A DNA stretch of 33,743 nucleotides. Source: Atopobium sp. UBA2090. GTDB taxonomy: Bacteria; Actinomycetota; Coriobacteriia; Coriobacteriales; Atopobiaceae. A model generated the notes under the pieces. It did no database searches. It had not been told where the DNA came from and saw only the letters and a program-made list of their open reading frames with translations. The stretch covers positions 2,545-36,287 of the forward strand of contig DCZG01000019.1 in NCBI GenBank assembly GCA_002331575.1, read 5' to 3'. Positions 7,061 through 14,375 of the stretch are shown one piece after another; positions within the stretch are counted from its first letter, which is position 1; each line of letters starts with the position of its first letter. The position numbers and the translations under genes are program-made.

Positions 7061-8977
7061 ATGCTCGACGCCCTCGCACGCCTGTTCTCGTATGTCGTGC
7101 AACCTTGCTACGACCTCACGGGAAGCTGGTGGATGGCCATCCTGCTGTTCACCGCCATCATCAAGATCGTGCTCATGCCCCTCTCGCTCTGGTGCCAGTG
7201 GAACAGCATCATCATGGTCCGCCTGATGCCCGACCTGAACCGCATCAAGGTCAAGTACTTCGGCGACCAGGAGACCATCGGGGAGAAGCAGAATCAGCTC
7301 AACAAGAAGTTTCACTACCATCCGCTTCTCTCGCTCGTCCCGCTCGCCGTCCAGATACTCATCCTCTTCGGCCTCGTGGAGGTCATCCACGGCATCACGG
7401 ACGGCGGAGCGAGCGGAACAGAGTTCCTCGGGCTCGTGCCCGCCGAAGACGGTGGTCTCTCATGGATCATGCCGTTTCTCGCCGCGCTCTCGGCGGTCGT
7501 CATGGGAGAGGCGCAGAACCACATCAACCCGCTCCAGCGAGAGCAGTCCCGCCTCGAGAAGAACTCGACCAACGGGCTCTCCGTCGCTCTATCACTCGTG
7601 CTCGGCATCTACGTGGCGGCGGGCATGGCGTTCTATTGGATCTGCTCGAACCTCCTCTCCATCGGCGTCCAGGTCCTCTGCAACCTGGTCATCCGTCCCG
7701 AGCGCTACGTGGACTACGAGGACCTCAGGGCGAGCAAGGCGGAGCTCGACGACCTGAACTCCCTCACGGCGCGCAAGGGTCCCTGGTGGCGCCGTGATCC
7801 CCTGTCCGCTCGAGACAAGGCCGACTACAAGCGCTTCTTCGGGACGGTGAACAAGCACCTCGTCTTCTACTCGGAGCGCAGCGGCTTCTACAAGTACTTC
7901 CAGGGCGCCATCGAGTGGCTCCTCGAGAACTCCGACGTGCGCATCCACTACGTGACCGGAGACCCGAACGACCAGGTCTTCACCCTCGCGAAGACGAACC
8001 CGCGGATCGTGCCCTACTACATCGGCCAGAAGCGGCTCATCACGCTCATGATGAAGCTCGACGCCGATGTCTGCGTGTCGACCCTCGAGGACCTGGACAA
8101 CTACTACCTCAAGCGCTCCTACGTCGACAAGGACACGAAGTACGTCTTCATGTTCCACCACATGACCTCGACCCACCTCACCGCCACGCCCGAGTCCTAT
8201 GACCACCACGACGCTCTGCTGTGCGTCGGACCCCACCAGATCGCCGAGATTCGCCGCTCCGAGGAGATGCGCCACCTGCCAGCCAAGGAGCTCATCCCCT
8301 GCGGCTATGACCTCCTCGACCGGCAGATCGCGGACTATGCCGCGCGCGAGAAGCACCCCCACGAGCGCCCAGTCATCCTGCTCGCCCCCTCATGGCAGGA
8401 GGACTGTATCCTCGACATCTGCGCCGACGAGGTCATCAAGCCGCTCCTCGGCCACGGGTACAAGCTCATCGTGCGACCCCACCCGGAGTACACCAAACGC
8501 TACCGGCCGCGCTGGGAGGCGCTTGTCGCCAGGTACGCCTCCTATCCGGAGGACGAGCTGTACTTCGAGCAGGACTTCAGCTCCAACGAGTCCATCTTCG
8601 ACGCCGACGCGCTCATCACCGACTGGTCCTCCATCTTCTGCGAGTACACGTTCGCCACCGAGAAGCCCTGCGTCTTCATCGACACGCCCATGAAGGTCGG
8701 AAACCCCGACTGGGAGTCGCTCGGCATCACGCCGACGGACATCTCGCTGCGCAACGAGGTCGGCGTGTCGGTGGCGGTCTCCGAGCTTGACCGTCTCCCC
8801 GAGATCATCGATGACATGATCGAGAACCCCGAGCGTTGGCGCGAGCAGATTCGCGAGGCGCGGGACAAGACCGTCTTCAACCTCGGCCATGGTGGAGAGG
8901 TGGCCGGACGATACATCCTCGGATGTCTGCTCGCCCAGCAGGAAGCAAAGGAGCCGACCTCTGATGAGACACGCTAA
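7061..8977 (+). CDS. YidC/Oxa1-like membrane domain fused to CDP-glycerol glycerophosphotransferase (TagF-like)
   Basis: This 638-residue protein has two domains. Residues 1 to about 225 match the YidC/Oxa1 membrane insertase core: LFSYVVQP start, a first transmembrane segment ending KIVLMPLSLW, a basic helical hairpin, then PLLSLVPLAVQILILFG and two further membrane segments. The groove arginine of insertases is replaced by lysine (K35). Residues about 240-638 match the Glyphos_transf family (TagF/TarF type), which polymerises glycerol-phosphate from CDP-glycerol. Seen are FMFHHMTSTHL, LLAPSWQED, IVRPHPEY and DALITDWSSIFCEY with EKPCVF. ATG 7061 is chosen because AAGGAG lies 9 bases before it; ATG 7040 in frame has no Shine-Dalgarno. 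The stop overlaps the next gene by 14 bases. An enzyme held at the membrane by a YidC-like domain is inferred; whether the domain still inserts proteins is unknown. Confidence 0.88.
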   Translation: MLDALARLFSYVVQPCYDLTGSWWMAILLFTAIIKIVLMPLSLWCQWNSIIMVRLMPDLNRIKVKYFGDQETIGEKQNQLNKKFHYHPLLSLVPLAVQILILFGLVEVIHGITDGGASGTEFLGLVPAEDGGLSWIMPFLAALSAVVMGEAQNHINPLQREQSRLEKNSTNGLSVALSLVLGIYVAAGMAFYWICSNLLSIGVQVLCNLVIRPERYVDYEDLRASKAELDDLNSLTARKGPWWRRDPLSARDKADYKRFFGTVNKHLVFYSERSGFYKYFQGAIEWLLENSDVRIHYVTGDPNDQVFTLAKTNPRIVPYYIGQKRLITLMMKLDADVCVSTLEDLDNYYLKRSYVDKDTKYVFMFHHMTSTHLTATPESYDHHDALLCVGPHQIAEIRRSEEMRHLPAKELIPCGYDLLDRQIADYAAREKHPHERPVILLAPSWQEDCILDICADEVIKPLLGHGYKLIVRPHPEYTKRYRPRWEALVARYASYPEDELYFEQDFSSNESIFDADALITDWSSIFCEYTFATEKPCVFIDTPMKVGNPDWESLGITPTDISLRNEVGVSVAVSELDRLPEIIDDMIENPERWREQIREARDKTVFNLGHGGEVAGRYILGCLLAQQEAKEPTSDETR

Positions 8978-11036
8978 GCACCTTCTCGTCTTCTACCTCG
9001 ACGCGCTCTTCGGATCGGCGATGGTCGCCTGCGTGCTCGTCGCCCTGACGCGACCCGCCTACGCCTACGTCGACCCCTCGGTCATGACCTACACCATCCA
9101 GGCGCTCGCGGGCGTTGCCGTCGCGCTCTCGGCCCTGCTCGGCATCGTGTGGCGTCGTCTGCGGCGCGTGCTCCTGCGCGTCCTGCACATCGACGAGAAC
9201 GCCGACAAGCTCGTGGAGCCTGACGTCCACGAAATAGAGCCCTCCGACCCGAGGCGAGAGGAACTTCTCGCCGAGGCCGACCGCACCACCGAGAGCGACC
9301 TCCGCTCGCTTGGCGTCATCAGGCCCGAGAAGCTCCGTTGGCGGGCACGACTGTTCTTCTCCCTGGTGGCAGCCCTGCTCCTTGCCTTCACCGTACTGGT
9401 CGTCGCCCCGCTCGAGATCGTGGCGGGAAGCGCGGAAAGCCTCTACTTCGGCGTGGTCAACGTCTGGCGCCCTGTGGCGCTCTTCGCCGTGGGCTTTGCC
9501 GTCATCCTCGCCCTTCTGATGTCGGCTCTTCGCGGTCGCGCGTTCAACGTCGCCTTCGCAACCGTCATAGCCCTCGCCGTAGCTGCGTACCTACAGGTGA
9601 ACCTCCTGAACTCCGGCCTACCGCCCGCGGACGGAACGGCCGTCGCCTGGGGCGACTACGCGAGAATCACCATCATCTCAGCTGTTATCTGGGTGGCACT
9701 CATAGCGGCGTTCGTCTTCGTCTCGCTCAGGAAGTCCCTCGCCTTCAAGGGCGTGGCCTGCTTCGGCGCGCTCGCCCTCGTGATCGCCCAGTCCATCGGC
9801 CTCGGAACGATGCTCTCGCAGCCAATGCCCGATGGAAGCTCCGTGGGCGCGAACAAGCCCTACGTCACCAAGCAGGGACTCTACGAGGTCTCTGACAAGA
9901 GCAACGTCATCGTCATCATCCTCGACACCTTCGACACGCACTACCTCGAGGACCTCCGTGCCACCGATCCCAACGTTCTCGACGAGTTCAATGGCTTCAC
10001 CTACTACCGCAACTCCGTCGGTTCGATGATTCCGACCCGCTATGCGCTCGCCTCTCTGCTCACGGGCAGGAGGCTGACCGACGATGACGAGTGCTGGTCG
10101 AACTCGCTCATCAGGAGCTGGTACTCGGAGGACAACCTCTTGGACGAGGTCAACGACCTGGGGTATGCCTCGGGCGTCTACTCCACCGACACGGCCAACG
10201 GCCTGACGGCGCTCTCGGAGAAGACCGAGAACATCCACTCCATCCCCAACTTCACCGGTGACTTCTTCGACACGATAGGAATACTCGGGCGCTGCGCGCT
10301 CTACCGCGACCTGCCCTGGGTCCTCAAGCCGGGGTTCTGGTTCTACACGGATGACATCAACAACGCCATCATGCCCGACTCGGGCGAGGACTCGTCGACC
10401 TCACCCTACCTGTACGACGACGCCGCATATTACGAGGAGCTCAAGGAGCGGGGTCTGTCCATCGATGACGAGGAGGGCACGAACGGCAGCTTCCGCTTCA
10501 TCCACCTGATTGGAGCCCACGGCCCCTACACCCTGGACGAGAACGGACAGTACGCCGGCGAGGACGGCTCGACGCTTCAGCAACAGTGCGCGGGCTCGCT
10601 CAAGATCGTCGACGAGTACCTCCGCCAGCTCAAGGAGCTGGGCGTCTACGACCAGTCCACGATAATCGTCACGGCTGACCACGGAGACTGGTACCTCGCA
10701 TCAGACATCACGAACTCCATATCCCCGATCCTCCTCGTCAAGCCTGCAGGTACGGCGGAGGAGAACGCCGAACCCTGCCAGATCTCCGACGCCCTCACCG
10801 GCCACATGGACCTCTCCGCGACGCTCGTCGATGCCATGGGTGGAGATTCCAGCTCCTGGGGCACGCGCATCCAGGACGCCACCGACGAGCCGCGTCTCCG
10901 CTACTTCGACTCGACCTCGGTCGATGACGAGAGCTTCGTCTACACGTCAATCAAGGAGTGGCAGATCGACGGCGACGCCCTCGACTTCGACGACTGGAGT
11001 CAGACCGGTACGGAGTGGCCAATCGTCGACGACTAG
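8964..11036 (+). CDS. Membrane-anchored sulfatase-like phosphotransferase (LtaS / phosphoethanolamine transferase type)
   Basis: This 690-residue protein has several N-terminal membrane segments (about residues 8-28, 38-58, 130-150, 165-190, 235-280) and a large extracytoplasmic alkaline-phosphatase-superfamily domain. Metal-binding and catalytic signatures are IVIILDTFDT (D321), a nucleophile-like T358 in SMIPTRYALASLLTG, HLIGAHGPY and VTADHGDW (D572, H573). The fold covers lipoteichoic acid synthases, glycerol-phosphate transferases and phosphoethanolamine transferases, and the sequence does not separate these. ATG 8964 follows AAGGAG and overlaps the YidC-TagF stop by 14 bases, so the two are translationally coupled. 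Placement with a TagF-like enzyme suggests extension or decoration of a phosphate polymer outside the cell. A plain hydrolase is the alternative. Confidence 0.82.
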   Translation: MRHAKHLLVFYLDALFGSAMVACVLVALTRPAYAYVDPSVMTYTIQALAGVAVALSALLGIVWRRLRRVLLRVLHIDENADKLVEPDVHEIEPSDPRREELLAEADRTTESDLRSLGVIRPEKLRWRARLFFSLVAALLLAFTVLVVAPLEIVAGSAESLYFGVVNVWRPVALFAVGFAVILALLMSALRGRAFNVAFATVIALAVAAYLQVNLLNSGLPPADGTAVAWGDYARITIISAVIWVALIAAFVFVSLRKSLAFKGVACFGALALVIAQSIGLGTMLSQPMPDGSSVGANKPYVTKQGLYEVSDKSNVIVIILDTFDTHYLEDLRATDPNVLDEFNGFTYYRNSVGSMIPTRYALASLLTGRRLTDDDECWSNSLIRSWYSEDNLLDEVNDLGYASGVYSTDTANGLTALSEKTENIHSIPNFTGDFFDTIGILGRCALYRDLPWVLKPGFWFYTDDINNAIMPDSGEDSSTSPYLYDDAAYYEELKERGLSIDDEEGTNGSFRFIHLIGAHGPYTLDENGQYAGEDGSTLQQQCAGSLKIVDEYLRQLKELGVYDQSTIIVTADHGDWYLASDITNSISPILLVKPAGTAEENAEPCQISDALTGHMDLSATLVDAMGGDSSSWGTRIQDATDEPRLRYFDSTSVDDESFVYTSIKEWQIDGDALDFDDWSQTGTEWPIVDD

Positions 11037-11060
11037 CACAAGCAAATCCCCCGGGTGAAA

Positions 11061-11098
11061 AACCGGCCCCCGTCGCAGCATCGCGACGGGGGCCGGTT
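11061..11098. terminator. Strong bidirectional hairpin terminator
   Basis: A perfect 16-bp inverted repeat (AACCGGCCCCCGTCGC and its complement) with a 6-base loop lies between the convergent sulfatase-like and aminotransferase genes. On the minus strand the stem runs into TTTTT. On the plus strand the T tract is short (GCTCTT). Confidence 0.85.
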
Positions 11099-11117
11099 GC
11101 TCTTGATGCGAGACTGT

Positions 11118-12188
11118 CTATGAGGCAGAGAGCACCTCGGAGATAGCCTGGACGAGACCGGGGTTCTCGCCCGTCGAATGGTTGCCTACGTGGGCGATGC
11201 GGACCATATCGTGAGCGTGCGCTCCCCCGCAGGGATTGATGACGATCCCGTAGCCCGACTCGAGCCCGTCAATGAGTCGCCTCGCGTCGCAGTCGTCGAG
11301 GATGACGGGCGTGACGGCGTTGGAGAGCGGATACTCCGGCAGACGCACGGGAAGCGCGGCGAGACGAGACCTGAAGTCGAGGGCAATGTCGCGGACCCTC
11401 TCGATCTCCGCCGCCGCCCCTCCCTGCGAGAGGAGCGCACCGAGCCGCTGATGGAGCTCGTACACGACGCCGACGGCGGGAGTGAACGGCGTCTGGCCCC
11501 GCTCCCCGTTGCGGAGGTAGTCGACGAAGTCGAAGTACATGCAGGGGCATGCGTCGCGAGAGACGACGCGCTCGACCATCCGGGGAGAGAGCGTGACGCA
11601 CGAGAGACCCGGCGCGAGCGAGAGGGCCTTCTGCGAGCTGACGATGAGGACGTCGATTCCCGCGGAGGTCATGTCGATGGGGTCGGAGAGGAAGGCGGAG
11701 ATGGCGTCGACGATGAGCAGCATGCCGTTGTGCCTGCAGAAGGCGGAGAGCATCTCGAGGTCGTAGAGCTGGCCGGTCGACGTCTCGTCGAGGTTGACGA
11801 GAAGCGCCGTGCACCCAGCGCCTTCGTACGGGGCAAGGCGGTCGGCGACCAGCGCCTCTCCGGAGGCGAGGTCGACGGAGTCAAAGGGGACGTGGTGCCT
11901 CTCGAGGATCTGGCAGAACCGAGCACCGAACGAGCCGCCGTTGATGACGAGGGCATGGTCATCCGTCCCGAGGCAGTTCATGACGGTCGCCTCCATGGCG
12001 CCCGTCCCGGAGGACATAAGGAGGATGGTGCGTGCGCCCTCCTCTGCCCCCATGAGCTTTTGAATCATGTCGCAGGACTCGAACACGACCTGAGAGAATG
12101 CTGCGTTTCTGAAATAGGGGACCTGACGAGACCGAACCTCGAGGGTGTCGGGAAACATCTCGACGGGACCGATGGTAAAGAGCGGCAT
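11118..12188 (-). CDS. PLP-dependent class V aminotransferase, PhnW/AGAT-like
   Basis: This is a 356-residue fold-type I PLP enzyme of the class V group that includes 2-aminoethylphosphonate:pyruvate and alanine/serine:glyoxylate aminotransferases. It starts with the family's FTIGPVEM, has SSGTGAMEA (59-67), the PLP-ring aspartate D161 in VDAISAFL, and the Schiff-base lysine K187 in VSSQKALSLAPG. Length is typical. It follows the nucleotidyltransferase by 9 bases; that gene's stop lies next to the AGGAGG that serves this start. The pairing with a CTP-dependent nucleotidyltransferase echoes phosphonate-tailoring loci (AEP transaminase with PntC). However, no PEP mutase or phosphonopyruvate decarboxylase is in the window. 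An amino-alcohol or glyoxylate substrate is therefore equally open. Confidence 0.85.
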   Translation of the reverse strand: MPLFTIGPVEMFPDTLEVRSRQVPYFRNAAFSQVVFESCDMIQKLMGAEEGARTILLMSSGTGAMEATVMNCLGTDDHALVINGGSFGARFCQILERHHVPFDSVDLASGEALVADRLAPYEGAGCTALLVNLDETSTGQLYDLEMLSAFCRHNGMLLIVDAISAFLSDPIDMTSAGIDVLIVSSQKALSLAPGLSCVTLSPRMVERVVSRDACPCMYFDFVDYLRNGERGQTPFTPAVGVVYELHQRLGALLSQGGAAAEIERVRDIALDFRSRLAALPVRLPEYPLSNAVTPVILDDCDARRLIDGLESGYGIVINPCGGAHAHDMVRIAHVGNHSTGENPGLVQAISEVLSAS

Positions 12189-12197
12189 GTGAACCTC

Positions 12198-12950
12198 CTA
12201 GAAGCTCTTCGAGAGCAAAAGCTCGTGCGCGTCTGCGTTCACGCCGAGATGATCGAGGATTCTCTGGTAGTCCTCGATGTAGTCGATCTCGCTCCAGAAC
12301 CTGCCATCAACGTCGAGCCCGCGCACCGGATGGACGTCGCATGCGTCGTAGAGGACGTCCTCCCACCACATGTTGTAGTCCTCCTTCCAGATGAGCTTGT
12401 CGAGGTGACCGAGGAAGGTCGGGAGGAAGCTCGCACGGACGAAGCTGATGCCGACGTACTCGCAGTCCCGTCGCTCTGGCGGGAGCTTCTTCCCGTACTC
12501 CGTGATATAGCCGTCCTCCAAATGGAAGAAGTAGTCGCCCGTGAGGGCACGGGTCCTGTCGCAGAGCATCACGCACTCGTCGGAGACCCCGCGGAGAAGG
12601 TCGAGCATGTCGGAGGTCCAGTAGACGTCCGCGTTGGCGAGGAGAAGGTCCTCCCCCTTGGTGATCGCCGAGGTGATGACCGAACGGGCGATCCAGAGGG
12701 ATCCAATCGAGTTCGTCGCACGGTAGAAGGGGTTCTCATGGAAGACGACCTCGGGATAGTCGCTCAGCGCGGCGCGAACCTTGTTGCGCTCGTAGCCGAT
12801 GACCATATGCGGCTCGACGCCCTTGTCCCGCAGGATGTCCATGGTGTGCGAGATGACCGACCCCGTGCCGATGCTCAGGGTGCACTTCGGGTCATGCGGG
12901 GCGTCGCTCAGCCTGCTTCCGACCCCTGCAGCCATGATGATTGCCTTCAC
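12198..12950 (-). CDS. LicC/PntC-like nucleotidyltransferase
   Basis: This is a 250-residue GT-A fold nucleotidyltransferase with the signature KAIIMAAGVGSRL (2-14) and PKCTL. A metal-binding acidic site is seen at LLLANADVYW. This group (COG1213-like) contains phosphocholine cytidylyltransferases and the 2-aminoethylphosphonate cytidylyltransferase PntC. The GTG start is preceded by AAGGAGT 7 bases away. It heads the two-gene unit with the class V aminotransferase. It differs from the LicC domain of the nearby three-domain fusion: ATNSIGSLWIARS here replaces the RNNNSTLMLVRER there, so the two probably activate different substrates. CTP as the nucleotide is inferred from family; AEP or a phospho-amino-alcohol as substrate is inferred from neighbours. 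Confidence 0.85.
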   Translation of the reverse strand: MKAIIMAAGVGSRLSDAPHDPKCTLSIGTGSVISHTMDILRDKGVEPHMVIGYERNKVRAALSDYPEVVFHENPFYRATNSIGSLWIARSVITSAITKGEDLLLANADVYWTSDMLDLLRGVSDECVMLCDRTRALTGDYFFHLEDGYITEYGKKLPPERRDCEYVGISFVRASFLPTFLGHLDKLIWKEDYNMWWEDVLYDACDVHPVRGLDVDGRFWSEIDYIEDYQRILDHLGVNADAHELLLSKSF

Positions 12951-13021
12951 GTGGGTACTCCTTATTCGTACGCTGAAGTGTTCGACAACGATGACGCCAT
13001 AGCGCAGAACTTAACAAGACC

Positions 13022-13050
13022 ATTACCGAATCAGAATACCCCTTGTTCAA
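13022..13050 (-). promoter_or_regulatory. Possible promoter for the nucleotidyltransferase-aminotransferase unit
   Basis: On the minus strand TTGAAC (13045-13050) and GGTAAT (13022-13027) are spaced by 17 bases, each matching its consensus at 4 of 6 positions. They lie in an AT-rich gap of 204 bases between eutH and the nucleotidyltransferase. That gap otherwise holds only the eutH terminator. Confidence 0.32.
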
Positions 13051-13080
13051 TACTCGCTGTATAGGCTTACAAAATGAATA

Positions 13081-13107
13081 CTCCCCGTCCTCGATGAGGA
13101 CGGGGAG
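13081..13107 (-). terminator. Rho-independent terminator after eutH
   Basis: CTCCCCGTCCTC and its exact complement form a 12-bp stem with a 3-base loop, followed on the minus strand by TATTCATTTTG. It lies about 48 bases past the eutH stop and separates that operon from the nucleotidyltransferase unit. Confidence 0.7.
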
Positions 13108-13154
13108 ATGACGGGTCTGGCCAAGCCACGCAGAGGCTGTTTCGCGTTCCCTCG

Positions 13155-14363
13155 CTATTCCTGCGTTAGCTTCTCGGCAGCTTCGAGCTCCTCTGCCTTC
13201 CTCACGGCGAGGAGCTGTGCGAACACGATCGCGCAGATGCCTCCCGCAAGCTTGCCCAGAAGGACGGGCACGATGAGCGACGGCTGGAAGTTCGCGGTGA
13301 ACGAGAGGTGGTCGCCGAAGAGGAACGCGCAGCACACGGCAAAGGAGAGACAGATGACCTTGTCGCGGGCGCACATGTCCTTGATCATGGCGAGGAGCGC
13401 GAGGACGTTGGCGGAGCCGGCGAGAAGTCCCGCCGTCGCATCGGACGAGAGACCGACGAGACCACCGATCTTCTCGAGAGGACGCGTGAGGTAGCGCTTG
13501 ATCAGATAGACCATCGGGAAGGCACCGCAGAGCATCATGCCGATGGCACCCGAGACCTCGAGGGCTCGGAAGATGTTCTCGTCATCCGCGATGATGGGAT
13601 CGAGGCCGAACGACCCGAAGAGCGTGACGAAGACGCCCGTGAAGTACTCGACGACGGCGAGAACGAAGACGATCTTGAGTGCCGCGTCCATGATTCGGCC
13701 GAAGGCGATGAAGCCGCGGATCATGGCATCCGGACGGGCCTTGAGACCAGCCGCCAGCGCCACGCAGATGATCACGAGCGGAATCAGGTTGTGCCCGATC
13801 TGCGCAAATCCGAGCGCGAGCTGGTAGGTCGCGGCGGAGTTCGTCGAGACGACCTCGCGGATGACGGGATTGGAGAGCGCGATGACGAGGCTCGCGACGA
13901 ACACGCCCACGGGTATGGCGAGAAGGCCGCTCATGACGCCGAGCGCGAGATACTTCTGATCCCTCTTCTCGAGCATCTTCAACGCCACTGGGATGGTGAA
14001 GACGATGGTGGCGCCGGCCATGTAGCCGGTCATCATAGCCATGATCCAGCCTTCGCGCGTCTGTGCGAGGGCGTCGGCAAGCTGGTATCCGCCCATGTCC
14101 ACGGCGATAAACGTCGTGGCGGCCATGGCCGGGTCCGCTCCGAGGGCACCGTAGGCCGGACCGAAGACCGAGCTCACGAATGCCGTGAGGTAGGGCGCCG
14201 CCGCCATGATGCCGGCGACGGGGAGGAAGATAGGGCCGATCGAGTCGATGCCCGCGACGAACTGCTGTCCGAGCTCGCTCTCGGGGCGAATCGCCGAGGC
14301 GATGGCTCCCGCGACGGCGCAGATCATGATGATGTAGACGACGACGCGTCCGAAGATTTCCAT
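13155..14363 (-). CDS. eutH: EutH ethanolamine transporter
   Basis: This 402-residue, about 11-segment membrane protein matches the EutH family across its length. Seen are the VYIIMICAVAGAIAS N-terminal helix, PVAGIMAAAPYLTAF, the conserved FIAVDMGGYQLA loop, MTGYMAGATIVFTIPVAL and FGDHLSFTANF near the C-terminus. EutH proteins import ethanolamine and are usually found in ethanolamine-degradation operons. Here there are no eut catabolic, cofactor or microcompartment genes. Instead the gene starts 12 bases after a wHTH-LicC-LicA fusion on the same strand. The imported ethanolamine would thus meet a kinase and a cytidylyltransferase and enter CDP-ethanolamine instead of being degraded; this is inference from context. 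A clear hairpin terminator follows the stop. Confidence 0.9.
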   Translation of the reverse strand: MEIFGRVVVYIIMICAVAGAIASAIRPESELGQQFVAGIDSIGPIFLPVAGIMAAAPYLTAFVSSVFGPAYGALGADPAMAATTFIAVDMGGYQLADALAQTREGWIMAMMTGYMAGATIVFTIPVALKMLEKRDQKYLALGVMSGLLAIPVGVFVASLVIALSNPVIREVVSTNSAATYQLALGFAQIGHNLIPLVIICVALAAGLKARPDAMIRGFIAFGRIMDAALKIVFVLAVVEYFTGVFVTLFGSFGLDPIIADDENIFRALEVSGAIGMMLCGAFPMVYLIKRYLTRPLEKIGGLVGLSSDATAGLLAGSANVLALLAMIKDMCARDKVICLSFAVCCAFLFGDHLSFTANFQPSLIVPVLLGKLAGGICAIVFAQLLAVRKAEELEAAEKLTQE

Positions 14364-14375
14364 GTCCGTCTCCCC

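Noticed and set aside
13155..14363. EutH as part of an ethanolamine-degradation operon
   Set aside because: No ammonia-lyase, aldehyde dehydrogenase, microcompartment or two-component genes are present; the partner genes are LicC/LicA-like.
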